Shown: positions 34,204-44,269, counted from the first letter of the stretch. The stretch is 64,000 nt of DNA from an uncultured Marvinbryantia sp. (GCF_905201705.1 NZ_CAJKOX010000025.1:1-64000); one strand, 5' to 3'. The notes: generated by a model from the sequence alone, not told the origin. Program-made: numbers and translations.

Positions 34204-35502
34204 ATGGCAGGAAGGTTAGGGGAGCAGAAAGTAAGATGTTCTTTCTGCAACAAGAGTGAAGATCAGGTAAGAAAATTAATTGCAGGGCCGGGCGGCGTCT
34301 TTATCTGCGACGACTGCGTGGAGATCTGCAGTGAAATTATAGAGGAAGAGCTTGCGGAGGAATATGCGCAGGAGGGAACGGAAGAAATCAATCTGCTGAA
34401 GCCGGAGGAAATCAAGGCGGTGCTGGACGATTACGTGATCGGACAGGACAATGCCAAAAAAGCGCTGGCGGTAGCGGTTTACAATCATTATAAAAGAATA
34501 CTGGCAGGCAAGGATCTGGGCGTGGAGCTGCAGAAAAGCAACATTCTGATGCTTGGACCGACCGGCTCCGGAAAAACGTATCTGGCGCAGACGCTGGCAC
34601 GCCTTTTGAACGTGCCGTTTGCGATCGCGGATGCGACGACGCTGACGGAAGCCGGGTACGTGGGTGAGGACGTGGAAAACATTCTGCTGAAGATCATCCA
34701 GGCTGCCGATTACGATATTGAGCGTGCGCAGCACGGCATCATCTACATTGATGAGATCGACAAGATCACCCGCAAATCGGAGAATGCCTCCATCACGAGG
34801 GATGTATCGGGCGAGGGTGTGCAGCAGGCGTTATTGAAAATACTGGAGGGGACGATCGCGAGCGTTCCGCCGCAGGGCGGAAGAAAGCATCCGCAGCAGG
34901 AGCTGATCCAGATCGACACCACGGATATTTTGTTTATCTGCGGCGGCGCGTTTGAAGGCATCGATAAGATCATCGAGACGAGAATGAACACAAAGACGAT
35001 CGGCTTTGGACGCACCCTGTCTGACAAGGCACAGAAGAATGTGGGCGAGGTCCTGAAGGAGGTCGTTCCGCAGGATTTTGTGAAATATGGCATGATCCCG
35101 GAGTTTATCGGACGTGTGCCGGTGGTCGTTTCGCTGGACGCGCTGGATGAGGAAGCGCTGGTGCGCATCTTAAAGGAGCCGAAAAACTCTATCATCAAGC
35201 AGTATAAGAAGCTGTTTGAGCTGGACGGCGTGAAGCTTGAATTTGAGGACGATGCGGTTGACGCGATCGCGAAGCTCTCTATGGAGCGCAAGACGGGCGC
35301 GCGCGGTCTGCGTGCGGTGATGGAGCGTTCCATGCAGGAGCTGATGTACACTATCCCGTCCGACGAGACGATTACAGAGTGTACGATCACGAAAGACCTT
35401 GTGGAAGGAAAAGGAGAACCGAAGCTGATCCACAGTGAGGAGAGACTGATTCCGGTATATAATACGAAGAAGAAAGTGGTTATGACGCCGGAATCTGCCT
35501 GA
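34204..35502 (+). CDS. clpX: ATP-dependent Clp protease ATP-binding subunit ClpX
   Basis: A 432-residue AAA+ unfoldase that feeds substrates to ClpP. The N-terminal zinc-binding domain has Cys12, Cys15, Cys35 and Cys38. Walker A is GPTGSGKT, Walker B is IIYIDEIDKI, and the pore loop is GYVGEDVE. The C-terminal sensor-2 region GARGLRAVME is intact. The start at 34204 is favoured over 34195 because GAGGTGG precedes it and the protein starts MAGRLGEQ. Confidence 0.98.
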   Translation: MAGRLGEQKVRCSFCNKSEDQVRKLIAGPGGVFICDDCVEICSEIIEEELAEEYAQEGTEEINLLKPEEIKAVLDDYVIGQDNAKKALAVAVYNHYKRILAGKDLGVELQKSNILMLGPTGSGKTYLAQTLARLLNVPFAIADATTLTEAGYVGEDVENILLKIIQAADYDIERAQHGIIYIDEIDKITRKSENASITRDVSGEGVQQALLKILEGTIASVPPQGGRKHPQQELIQIDTTDILFICGGAFEGIDKIIETRMNTKTIGFGRTLSDKAQKNVGEVLKEVVPQDFVKYGMIPEFIGRVPVVVSLDALDEEALVRILKEPKNSIIKQYKKLFELDGVKLEFEDDAVDAIAKLSMERKTGARGLRAVMERSMQELMYTIPSDETITECTITKDLVEGKGEPKLIHSEERLIPVYNTKKKVVMTPESA

Positions 35503-35537
35503 TGCAAGGAACATATACGTTTGCATAGGAGAAAAGC

Positions 35538-37886
35538 ATGACAGAAATGATAAAGAACATCCCCGCAGTGGCGCTGCGGGGAATGACGATTCTTCCGGCA
35601 ATGATCGTTCATTTCGACATCAGCCGGAAGAAATCTATTAAAGCGGTAGAACAGGCGATGCTGAAGGAGCAGCGGTTGTTTGTTGTTGCACAGCGGAGCG
35701 TGGAGACGGAGGATCCGGTGATGGAGGATCTGTACCGCGTGGGCACGATCGTGGAGATCAAGCAGGTGGTGAAGATGCCGAAAAATATCCTGCGGGTGCT
35801 CGCAGAGGGCGTGCAGCGCGGGGAGCTGACCGATCTGATGGAAGAGGAGGGCTTTCTGGAGGCTGATGTCGCGATTTATACAGACGAGGAGCCGCTGGAC
35901 GAGACGACGCGGGAGGCGCTGCTGCGCTCTCTGAAAGAATCGTTTGAGGTTTACTGCCGCATCAATGGCAAGATGAGCAAGGAGCTGATCCATCAGATTT
36001 CCGAAATCCGTGATCTGGAGAAGGCGGCCGGACAGATTGCTATGAATTTGCCACTTTATTATGAGACGAAGCAGCGGGTGCTGGAGGCTGCCGATCTGCA
36101 GGAGCGCTGCGAGCTGCTGCTTACTATTATGGGCAAGGAAATTGACATTCTGCAGCTCCGCCAGGAACTGCAGGAGAAGGTGAAGCAGCGCATCGACAAA
36201 AACCAGCGCGAATATTTTATGCGCGAGCAGATGAAGCTCATCCGCGAGGAATTAAAAGAGGATAATATAAACGAGGCGGATACCTTTCTGGAAGAGCTGT
36301 CCAAGCTGAAGGCATCGGCGTCGGTGAAGGAAAAAATCAAAAAAGAAATCGAGCGATACCGCAACGTCGGCATGAATTCCGGGGAAAGTCCGGTGATCCG
36401 CGGCTATATCGAGACACTTCTGGAGATGCCGTGGGACAAGGTTTCGCGCGACAATCGCGATATCGTCCGGGCGCGTGAGATCCTGGAAGCCGATCATTAC
36501 GGCCTTGAGAAGGTGAAGGAGCGTGTGCTGGAGTTTCTGGCAGTCCGCACGCTGACGAAAAAGGGCGACAGCCCGATCCTCTGCCTGGTGGGACCGCCCG
36601 GAACAGGAAAGACGTCGATCGCAAAGTCGATCGCGCGGGCGCTTGATAAAAAATATGTGCGCATCAGCCTTGGCGGCGTGCGCGACGAGGCGGAGATCCG
36701 CGGACACCGCCGCACCTACATCGGAGCGATGCCCGGACGCATCGCCAACGGTCTGAAAATGGCAGGAGTGAAGAATCCGCTGATGCTGCTGGATGAGATC
36801 GACAAGCTCAGCAGCGATTATAAGGGGGATACCTCCTCGGCGATGCTGGAAGTGCTGGATTCCGAGCAGAACAGTAAATTCCGCGATCATTATGTGGAAA
36901 TTCCGCTGGATCTGTCGGAGGTATTGTTTATTGCCACCGCAAACGATGTGCAGACGATCCCGCGCCCGCTCCTGGACCGCATGGAGGTCATTGAGATCAC
37001 CAGCTACACGGAAAATGAGAAATTTCACATTGCAAAAGAGCACCTCTGGAGCAAGCAGATGGAGCACAATGGACTGACAGCAGAGCAGATCTCTATTACA
37101 GATCAGGCGCTGCGCAAGGTGATTTCCGGCTATACGCGGGAAGCCGGCGTGCGAAATCTGGAGCGGAAGCTCGGCGATATCTGCCGGAAGGCGGCGCGCG
37201 AGATTCTGGAGACGAAGAAAAAATCCGTTAAGGTGACAGAGGAAAATCTGAAAAAATATCTCGGCAAGGTGCGCTACACTATCCAGGAGCTGAACGATAC
37301 CAACGAGGTCGGAATCGTGCGCGGGCTTGCGTGGACGAGCGTGGGCGGCGACACCCTGCAGATCGAAGTAAATATCATGCCGGGGAAGGGTGATTTCTGC
37401 CTGACAGGACAGATCGGCGACGTTATGAAGGAGTCGGCGCAGGCGGGTATCAGCTACATACGCTCCGTCAGCGCGCAGTATAATATCCCGGAGGAATTTT
37501 TCCGCAAGCACGATATCCATATCCACATCCCGGAGGGCGCGGTTCCCAAGGACGGACCTTCCGCGGGCGTGACGATGGCGACGGCAATGATCTCGGCAAT
37601 TACCGGCATTCCGGTGCGCGCGGACGTCGCGATGACCGGCGAGATCACCCTGCGCGGACGTGTGCTGCCGATCGGCGGGCTCAAAGAAAAGCTGCTCGCC
37701 GCCAAGAATGCGGGAATGAAAACCGTATTTGTTCCGGCAAAGAACAGGGCGGACGTGGAGGAAATCTCCAAAGAGATCAGGAAGGGGCTGGATATCCGCT
37801 TCGCGGATACGATGGAGGATATTCTGCCGGGGGCGCTGGTGACGGCGCTGCCGGAGAAGAAGGCCTCGAAGAAAAAGAAAGCATAG
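35538..37886 (+). CDS. lon: ATP-dependent protease Lon
   Basis: A 782-residue homo-oligomeric protease. The N-terminal LON substrate-binding domain covers about 1-200, the AAA+ module has Walker A GPPGTGKTS (near 352), and the C-terminal protease domain has the Ser-Lys dyad Ser675 (KDGPSAGV) and Lys718 (GGLKEKLLAAK). All motifs are intact. A 47-bp stretch of this gene (37365-37411, coding EVNIMPGKGDF) recurs at 45853. The engB gene follows 9 bp later. Confidence 0.98.
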   Translation: MTEMIKNIPAVALRGMTILPAMIVHFDISRKKSIKAVEQAMLKEQRLFVVAQRSVETEDPVMEDLYRVGTIVEIKQVVKMPKNILRVLAEGVQRGELTDLMEEEGFLEADVAIYTDEEPLDETTREALLRSLKESFEVYCRINGKMSKELIHQISEIRDLEKAAGQIAMNLPLYYETKQRVLEAADLQERCELLLTIMGKEIDILQLRQELQEKVKQRIDKNQREYFMREQMKLIREELKEDNINEADTFLEELSKLKASASVKEKIKKEIERYRNVGMNSGESPVIRGYIETLLEMPWDKVSRDNRDIVRAREILEADHYGLEKVKERVLEFLAVRTLTKKGDSPILCLVGPPGTGKTSIAKSIARALDKKYVRISLGGVRDEAEIRGHRRTYIGAMPGRIANGLKMAGVKNPLMLLDEIDKLSSDYKGDTSSAMLEVLDSEQNSKFRDHYVEIPLDLSEVLFIATANDVQTIPRPLLDRMEVIEITSYTENEKFHIAKEHLWSKQMEHNGLTAEQISITDQALRKVISGYTREAGVRNLERKLGDICRKAAREILETKKKSVKVTEENLKKYLGKVRYTIQELNDTNEVGIVRGLAWTSVGGDTLQIEVNIMPGKGDFCLTGQIGDVMKESAQAGISYIRSVSAQYNIPEEFFRKHDIHIHIPEGAVPKDGPSAGVTMATAMISAITGIPVRADVAMTGEITLRGRVLPIGGLKEKLLAAKNAGMKTVFVPAKNRADVEEISKEIRKGLDIRFADTMEDILPGALVTALPEKKASKKKKA

Positions 37887-37895
37887 GAATACTAT

Positions 37896-38498
37896 ATGGT
37901 TATAAAAAATGTAGCTCTTGAAACGGTATGCGGCATTACCAGTAAGCTGCCGGCAAATGATAAGATCGAGGTGGCGTTTGCCGGGAAATCGAATGTGGGA
38001 AAATCATCGCTCATCAACGCGCTGATGAACCGCAAGTCGCTGGCGCGAACCAGCTCCCAGCCTGGCAAGACGCAGACCATCAATTTTTACAACATCAACG
38101 ACGCGATGTATCTGGTGGACCTTCCGGGCTACGGCTACGCGAAGGTTGCGCAGTCGGAGAAGGAAAAGTGGGGAAAGCTGATCGAGCGCTATCTGCAGAA
38201 ATCGCAGATGCTAAAGGCCGTATTCCTGCTCATTGATATCCGGCACGATCCTTCCGCCAATGATAAAATGATGTACGACTGGATCCTCTATAATGGCTAC
38301 GAGCCGATCATCATCGCCACAAAGCTTGATAAGATCAAGCGCAGCCAGCTCCAGAAGCAGGTGAAAGCGATCCGCACGGGGCTTGGCATGAAAGGCGGTA
38401 CCGTGATTCCGTTCTCTGCGGAAACAAAGCAGGGAAGAGACGAAATCTGGGAAATGATCGATGTGTGGGTTGCGGAGGCAGATTCGACAGAAGAATAA
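37896..38498 (+). CDS. engB: ribosome biogenesis GTPase EngB/YsxC
   Basis: A 200-residue GTPase needed for large-subunit assembly. G1 is GKSNVGKSS, G2 lies near SSQPGKTQTINFY, G3 is DLPGYGYA, G4 is TKLDK and G5 is in PFSAETKQG. It follows lon by 9 bp, the usual Clostridia order, and is last in the operon. Confidence 0.97.
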   Translation: MVIKNVALETVCGITSKLPANDKIEVAFAGKSNVGKSSLINALMNRKSLARTSSQPGKTQTINFYNINDAMYLVDLPGYGYAKVAQSEKEKWGKLIERYLQKSQMLKAVFLLIDIRHDPSANDKMMYDWILYNGYEPIIIATKLDKIKRSQLQKQVKAIRTGLGMKGGTVIPFSAETKQGRDEIWEMIDVWVAEADSTEE

Positions 38499-38502
38499 AA
38501 AG

Positions 38503-38529
38503 GTTACTGCGAACGGAGTGAACAGTAAT
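38503..38529 (+). repeat. dispersed palindromic element B, copy 4
   Basis: GTTACTGCGAACG followed by GAGTGAACAGTAAT, four bases past the engB stop and just before that operon's terminator. Confidence 0.85.
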
Positions 38530-38542
38530 ATAAAAAGTTTTC

Positions 38543-38574
38543 GGTCTGTAACAGAGATGTTGCAGACCTTTTTT
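38543..38574 (+). terminator. terminator of the tig-clp-lon-engB operon
   Basis: GGTCTGTAAC, loop, GTTGCAGACC and then TTTTTT. A strong intrinsic terminator 44 bp after engB. Confidence 0.85.
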
Positions 38575-38614
38575 ATTTCCGCGGGGGCAAATACCCCGCC
38601 TGGGGCGAAACTGA

Positions 38615-39577
38615 TCACGGGGCTTCCCGGGCGGCCAGTGATGAAAAGCACTGGGATGTATACTGGATAAACGCATTCATGGCGGCAGTTACATATTTGT
38701 GCTTTGGATGGAGAAGATAATTATGCCTTTTTACATAAGCGGAATCAAGCTTGTAGTATTTAAGACGGTCATCTGTGCTTTTTACAAGCCTGTCAACAAC
38801 AAAGGTTGCTCCAAGTCCTGCAGCCGCGAAACGGAAAGCGGTTACAGATTGTGATAAACGCATTTTAATATTGGGAGTAAGACCTGCTTCCTGGAACATA
38901 CCGGCGGCGCGTTCGTAAAAATTACTGCCCTCAAAAAGCAGCAGAAAGGGAGTATCCTTAAACATGGCTAAGGAAATAGCCGGATGTTCAGGGGAAAGAT
39001 GCGCAAAGCTGCAGATATCGGAGGCGGAAAAGGAGTAGTCGGCCAGCTCATTGTTGATGTCGTATGCTTCCGGAACTGCCAGCAGGAGCTGATCCGTAAA
39101 GATTTTGCGCCCCGGGAAAGCGGTAACCAATTTGGGGTCGCAGCTGAAATAAAAATCAAGCTGATGCTCTTCGAGCATGTTTGTCAGAACGGAGGAACCA
39201 TGCTCCAGAATACGGATATCGATATTGGGGTATTTTGCATGAAAGCCGGGCAGGATATCCGGAAGAATATGAGCGTTTACATAATGAGTGCCGCCCAGAA
39301 TTAAAGAACCGCAGTTAAGGTTCTGGATGTCGTCAATATGCTTATGCATGTTGTCTTCCAGCAGCATAATATCTTTGATGGTATTGATATAAATATGCCC
39401 CGCGTGCGTCAGAGTGAGCGGACGGGTCGAGCGATCGAAAATAGACATACCGAGCTCGCTTTCCACTTTTTGCACGGCTATGCTCAGAGCGGGCTGCGTA
39501 ATGTAAAGAGATCTGGCGGCTTTTGAAAAGCTCCCGTCAAGATAAATCTGATAGATATATTTCATTTCTAACTGCAT
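38615..39577 (-). CDS. LysR-family transcriptional regulator
   Basis: A 320-residue regulator with the N-terminal winged helix-turn-helix (GSFSKAARSLYITQPALSIAV, residues about 15-35) and a type-2 periplasmic-binding-fold effector domain. It is divergent from the sugar importer at 39706 with a 128-bp gap, the classic arrangement for a regulator of the adjacent operon. The effector is probably the imported sugar or its breakdown product. Confidence 0.92.
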   Translation of the reverse strand: MQLEMKYIYQIYLDGSFSKAARSLYITQPALSIAVQKVESELGMSIFDRSTRPLTLTHAGHIYINTIKDIMLLEDNMHKHIDDIQNLNCGSLILGGTHYVNAHILPDILPGFHAKYPNIDIRILEHGSSVLTNMLEEHQLDFYFSCDPKLVTAFPGRKIFTDQLLLAVPEAYDINNELADYSFSASDICSFAHLSPEHPAISLAMFKDTPFLLLFEGSNFYERAAGMFQEAGLTPNIKMRLSQSVTAFRFAAAGLGATFVVDRLVKSTDDRLKYYKLDSAYVKRHNYLLHPKHKYVTAAMNAFIQYTSQCFSSLAAREAP

Positions 39578-39601
39578 AACAGACTCCTGTATCCTATAGT
39601 A

Positions 39602-39614
39602 TAAATTTAGTTTA
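39602..39614. promoter_or_regulatory. candidate LysR box
   Basis: TAAATTTAGTTTA has the T-N11-A form with dyad symmetry (ATAAA-N5-TTTAT extended). It lies between the divergent LysR gene and the binding-protein gene. Confidence 0.4.
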
Positions 39615-39705
39615 TATATCTATAATTTCTATGTATTTGATTTTATAATAAAATATTGTTATTGTAAATATATAATGAAAAACTTAAAAAAGGAGGAGGA
39701 ACAAA

Positions 39706-40989
39706 ATGAGAAAGAAAATCGCATCGATCGTAACGTTGGGGGTTCTTTTTGCGGTATGCGGGGGTGCAGTGCAGGCAGAAGCGGAAGGGGTGCAAAAAAC
39801 ATACAAGGTTCTTTCCGGCTCCGGAGAGGGCGTTGCAGCCTATGACGTGTTTAACGCTGTTGTGACAAGATATCAGGAAGAGGTTAATCCGGATTTTCAG
39901 GTGGAGTATGAGGTGATCAGCGCGACATCCGATCTATGGCAGAAATTGCAGATGTATTATACAGCAGACACTTTGCCGGACATTTTTGCGATCAGCAACG
40001 GGACGCTGGCGGAAGAAATGATCAGCAATGATAAGCTTGTTAATTTGACGGAAGTGCTGGAAGCGGATGGACATATGGAGGAGGTCGCGGCTTCTATGGT
40101 GGATTATCATACATCCGAGGACGGCAATATGTACATGATACCGTCGACCTTCAGCGGGGAATTTTTCGTATACCGCAAACCTGTCTTTGAAAAATACGGT
40201 CTGGAAGAACCGGAGACCTGGGAAGATTTTATAAATGTCTGCCAGACTCTGACAGATAATGGAGAGTATGCATACGTGATGCGCGGCGCAGACTACGTAC
40301 AGTATCTCAGATTTGCTTCTTTCCCGACATGGACGACAGAAGGCAGGGAATTTATCAAAGGTTTAACAAATGGCGAGTACACATACAGTGAGAGCGAACT
40401 GGGCATGTATGCGGCGGAGCTTCTGCAAAAGCTCGGAACAGGAAACTATTTTGTGCCGGGCTTTGACAACATGACGCTGAGCGATGTGGTAGATACTTTT
40501 ATGGCTGGAGTCGGAACGATCATGTATACGAATGCGAACTACACTTCTCAATTAAGCGACCTGTATGATGCGGGAGAAATTGGCTGGTTTGGTATACCGG
40601 TTGTTGAGAATACAGAAGGAACCGGCTCAACGATCCCTACGCACGGCGGCAAGGCCTGGGCGTTTAATAAGGATACCTATGATAACGATCCGGTACTTCA
40701 GGATTTTGTAGAGTTTTATTTTGATCATATTGATGAGATTTCGTATGACTGCGGGGCGCTGTCCTGGTACAATTCGGATATCCCTGAGGGCAAATTGAAT
40801 GCGATGATGACAGATATCGGAACCGAGATGAAGAAACAGACGGTATCCTGGGTATCGTGGGATGACAAGCTGACGGCGGCCACAACAACGACAGTCGGAG
40901 ATGCAGCAGCGCAGCTGGTGTATGGAACGATCACGCCGGAAGAGTATATGAAGATTTTTGATGAGGCGCTTGTGGAAAATGGGGGCTGA
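39706..40989 (+). CDS. extracellular sugar-binding protein (SBP_bac_1 type)
   Basis: A 427-residue binding protein of a CUT1-type carbohydrate importer. The signal peptide covers about 1-25, ending AVQA-EAEG. A cysteine at residue 18 is preceded by FAV, which does not fit a lipobox, so lipidation is doubtful. The mature part has the SBP pattern (LQMYYTADTLPDIFAISNG, then GGKAWAFNKDTYDNDPVLQDF). GGAGGAGG precedes the start. It is the first gene of a five-gene operon ending with two GH32-type proteins. Confidence 0.93.
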   Translation: MRKKIASIVTLGVLFAVCGGAVQAEAEGVQKTYKVLSGSGEGVAAYDVFNAVVTRYQEEVNPDFQVEYEVISATSDLWQKLQMYYTADTLPDIFAISNGTLAEEMISNDKLVNLTEVLEADGHMEEVAASMVDYHTSEDGNMYMIPSTFSGEFFVYRKPVFEKYGLEEPETWEDFINVCQTLTDNGEYAYVMRGADYVQYLRFASFPTWTTEGREFIKGLTNGEYTYSESELGMYAAELLQKLGTGNYFVPGFDNMTLSDVVDTFMAGVGTIMYTNANYTSQLSDLYDAGEIGWFGIPVVENTEGTGSTIPTHGGKAWAFNKDTYDNDPVLQDFVEFYFDHIDEISYDCGALSWYNSDIPEGKLNAMMTDIGTEMKKQTVSWVSWDDKLTAATTTTVGDAAAQLVYGTITPEEYMKIFDEALVENGG

Positions 40990-41050
40990 AGATGGCAGAG
41001 TCAATGCAGGAGGGTCCTGCTGATAAAGCAGGACCCGGCGGGAGGTATTT

Positions 41051-41938
41051 ATGGATAAATTGCTTAGAAACAAACGAACCATTTTGAGTTTTCTGCTGCC
41101 TGGGCTGATCGTCTATACAATTTCGGTGATTATTCCTATCATATGGTCGGCATATTACAGTTTGCAGCAGTGGAACGGCTATGGCGAGATGACTTATGTA
41201 GGGTTTGAAAATTTTCGAAAGCTGCTGGCAGACACGGAATTTTGGGACAGTGTGATGCACACGCTGATTTACGCCGTGGGTCAGATTATCCTGCAGGTTG
41301 GAGGAGGTCTGCTGCTGGCGGTGCTCCTTTGCAACATAGTTGTATTCAGGAAACCGCTGCAGGTAATGTATTATCTCCCGGTAATCATATCTACGGTTGC
41401 ACTCTGTCAGATGTTTAAAAAGATGTTTGGAGTGGTTCCGGCGGGCCTTGTCAATCAGATACTTGCAAATTTTAATCCGGAATGGGGACGCATTGAATGG
41501 CTGACAAATGTTAAAAGCTCGCTTGCTATGGTTACAGCGGTTGCCGGATATAAAAACATGCCGGTGTATATGCTGATTTTTTATTCGGCTTTTCTGACGG
41601 TTCCGAATTCGCTTGTCGAGGCGGCGAAGATAGACGGGGCAAATTCTTTTCAAATATTTACAAAAATAAAGCTTACTCATATTCGCCCGACCATTTTTGC
41701 AAACATACTGCTTGTTTTAAACGGGTCCCTCAGAGGGTTTGATATAGCAAAGCTTCTGACGGCGGGAGGACCGATCAATTCATCCCAGCTGCAGGCCATG
41801 TATATGTATAAACAGGCTTTCAGCAGTCAGAAATATGGATATGGAAGTGCTATTGCAATGTTTATTGTGGCCGAGTCGCTTATTCTTGCAATCCTTATAA
41901 GATGGATGCAGTCGTCAAAAAAACTGGGCGGAAGATAA
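41051..41938 (+). CDS. sugar ABC transporter permease (MalF type)
   Basis: A 295-residue permease with six predicted helices. The EAA loop is LVEAAKIDGANSFQIFTKIKLTHIRP, which docks the ATPase. GGGAGG precedes the start. No ATPase gene lies in the operon, so a shared MsmK-type ATPase encoded elsewhere is expected. Confidence 0.94.
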   Translation: MDKLLRNKRTILSFLLPGLIVYTISVIIPIIWSAYYSLQQWNGYGEMTYVGFENFRKLLADTEFWDSVMHTLIYAVGQIILQVGGGLLLAVLLCNIVVFRKPLQVMYYLPVIISTVALCQMFKKMFGVVPAGLVNQILANFNPEWGRIEWLTNVKSSLAMVTAVAGYKNMPVYMLIFYSAFLTVPNSLVEAAKIDGANSFQIFTKIKLTHIRPTIFANILLVLNGSLRGFDIAKLLTAGGPINSSQLQAMYMYKQAFSSQKYGYGSAIAMFIVAESLILAILIRWMQSSKKLGGR

Positions 41939-41961
41939 AATAGCCGGAAAGGAATGAGGGT

Positions 41962-42825
41962 ATGAAACATTTTCACAAGAATATAGCAGGAAAAACGGCA
42001 AAACAGCGTGTGAAGAATATAATTGTCACGATTTTATCGGCAGTGGTATTTCTGCTGCTTGTGTATCCGCTTATTTACACTGTGATAAATTCGCTGAAAA
42101 CCTATGATGATTTTATATCGCATCCGCAATATGCTTTGCCTGTCAAAGTGTATCTGGGCAATTTTGTTAAGGTTTTTCAAAGTAACTTTGCACAGTATTT
42201 TTTAAACAGCGTGGTGATTGCCGTGCTTGTGGTGGTTTTTACGGTTATATTATCGGCAACGGCAGCATTTGCGATTTCGGAATTCCGTTTTCGCGGGAAG
42301 AAGGTTGCGGAGATGTATTTTCTGCTGGGACTGATGATACCTTACCAGGTCATCCTGATTCCGCTATATCTTACGTATGCAAAATTTAAACTGCTCGACA
42401 CGTATTTTTCGCTGATCTTACCGCAGGTTGCGTTTGGAATGCCGATGGCGATCCAGCTGTTCCTGGCATTTTTTAAGGATTTTGACGGAGACCTGATCGA
42501 AGCGGCTGTTATTGACGGCAGCAGCATAGGAAGGACTTTTATAAGTATCGTGGCTCCTGTGTGCAGAAATATTATTATTACGGTAGCTACACTGCGGGCG
42601 ATTTTCTCATGGAATGAATATATTTTCTCATATACCTTTATCAGCTCTAAAAAAATGATGACGGTGGTACTCGGACTGAATGCTTTTGTGGGAGAAGAAG
42701 GTCTGGTAGACTGGGGACCTACATTTGCAGCGATTGCCGTGACCGTGATCCCAACGCTGATCGTGTATATGTTTCTTGGAAAATATATGCAGTCGGGACT
42801 TAGTGAAGGGGCAGTTAAAGGGTGA
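41962..42825 (+). CDS. sugar ABC transporter permease (MalG type)
   Basis: A 287-residue partner permease with six helices and the EAA loop DLIEAAVIDGSSIGRTFISIVAP. A basic N-terminus precedes the first helix. It follows the MalF-type permease by 23 bp and completes the CUT1 channel. Confidence 0.94.
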   Translation: MKHFHKNIAGKTAKQRVKNIIVTILSAVVFLLLVYPLIYTVINSLKTYDDFISHPQYALPVKVYLGNFVKVFQSNFAQYFLNSVVIAVLVVVFTVILSATAAFAISEFRFRGKKVAEMYFLLGLMIPYQVILIPLYLTYAKFKLLDTYFSLILPQVAFGMPMAIQLFLAFFKDFDGDLIEAAVIDGSSIGRTFISIVAPVCRNIIITVATLRAIFSWNEYIFSYTFISSKKMMTVVLGLNAFVGEEGLVDWGPTFAAIAVTVIPTLIVYMFLGKYMQSGLSEGAVKG

Positions 42826-42871
42826 CGAAATTACAGAAGCTGCAGTTTAAACAGCGGAGAGGAAAAGAGAG

Positions 42872-44269
42872 ATGAACGAGATATTTTTCAGACCGGAAAA
42901 TGCATGGGTAGGAGACTGTATGCCCTGTTATCATAAGGGAAAGTTCTATATGTACTATCAGTCTGACAGAAGGGATCCCAGACCGTTTCCCGATGGAGAG
43001 CCTTTCGGGTGGTCGCTTGCCGTATCTCAGAATCTTGTTGATTTTAAGGATTACGGGGAAGTGCTTCATAAGGGCAAACATGGTTCAAGGGAGCATTGTC
43101 TTTATGCGGGTTCTGTTATATATGCTTTGGGAAAATTCCGAGCTTTTTATACCGGGGAGTGCAAGTATTTTCTGAACCACCCGGAGATGCCGCCGAAAGA
43201 GGTGCTGATGCTTGCCATCAGCGATGACGGAATCAGCTGGAGGAAACAGGATAAGCTGTGTTTTTCTGCGCCGGAGGGCTTTGAGAAGGATTACTTCAGA
43301 GATCCTTTTGTATGTTTTTCGGAGGAGTTTGGAAAATGGCTTATGCTTGTTTGCGCACAGAAAAAAGACGGCTTTCGGAAGCGAAGAGGGGTTCTTTTAT
43401 ATTATACCAGCGCAGATCTTGAAAACTGGAATTATGAAGGCGTTTTTTTCAGCCCGGATATGTATTTCCTGCTTCAGATGCCGGATATGTTCCGGATCGG
43501 AGAATGGTGGTATCTTTTGTTTTCTGAGCTTGACGATATGAGACGGACCCGCTATCGTATGAGCAAAAGTCTCTTCGGACCCTGGCAGACGCCAGCGGAT
43601 GACTGTCTGGATGGGCGCTGCTTTTATGCTGCAAGAACAGTGCAGACAGAACAAAAACGGATTATTTTTGGATGGAATCCCACCAGGGAAAGGGATGACG
43701 ATCTGGGAATGTGGATCTGGGGCGGAAATGCAGTTCAGCATGAAGTGTACCAGCGCAGGGATGGGACACTGGGCGTCAGAATGCCGGAGCAGCTTTCGGG
43801 GATCATCGGCAAAAAAGATGTACAGATGCAGGAGAGCCTTACTCTTTCGCGCCTTGACGGCGGCGCGGAGACAGTAATAAAAGAGTATTCGGCCGATGTT
43901 TTCCGACTGGAGGCAGATGTGAGCTATCAGGCGGAAACGTTCGGGTTTGGAATCAAAATCTGTGAAAACAGCAAGGAAGATCTGGGGTATGATTTTCACT
44001 TTGTGCCCGGTGAAAGACGTTTTTTGTTTGACAAAACACCCAATTATCCGTGGTTCCGGTGCATGAACCGCGGACTGTTCAGGCCCTTTACAGCGCAGCC
44101 GGAGGAAAAAGTGCATCTTTCCCTGATCGTAGACCATGATATCGCAGTTGTATACGTAAATGATGTTGCGCTTAATGTGCGGATGGCAGAGAAGCCGGGA
44201 GCTGAAATAAAATTATATGTACATAACGGAAAGGTCGAATGGAGAAATATAAAGCTGTATGAAAAGTGA
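42872..44269 (+). CDS. GH32-like five-blade propeller protein with altered acid/base residue
   Basis: A 465-residue protein resembling GH32 fructosidases. The nucleophile motif appears as AWVGDCMP (Asp15 in place of the NDPNG Asp), and the stabiliser is intact as FRDP (Asp144). The third motif, usually E-C-P-D, reads QMPDMF: the acid/base Glu is Gln202. A C-terminal beta-sandwich follows (about 330-465). There is no signal peptide, so it is cytoplasmic. It may be inactive, bind sugar, or use a different acid. GAGAGG precedes the start; it overlaps the next gene by 11 bp. Confidence 0.8.
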   Translation: MNEIFFRPENAWVGDCMPCYHKGKFYMYYQSDRRDPRPFPDGEPFGWSLAVSQNLVDFKDYGEVLHKGKHGSREHCLYAGSVIYALGKFRAFYTGECKYFLNHPEMPPKEVLMLAISDDGISWRKQDKLCFSAPEGFEKDYFRDPFVCFSEEFGKWLMLVCAQKKDGFRKRRGVLLYYTSADLENWNYEGVFFSPDMYFLLQMPDMFRIGEWWYLLFSELDDMRRTRYRMSKSLFGPWQTPADDCLDGRCFYAARTVQTEQKRIIFGWNPTRERDDDLGMWIWGGNAVQHEVYQRRDGTLGVRMPEQLSGIIGKKDVQMQESLTLSRLDGGAETVIKEYSADVFRLEADVSYQAETFGFGIKICENSKEDLGYDFHFVPGERRFLFDKTPNYPWFRCMNRGLFRPFTAQPEEKVHLSLIVDHDIAVVYVNDVALNVRMAEKPGAEIKLYVHNGKVEWRNIKLYEK

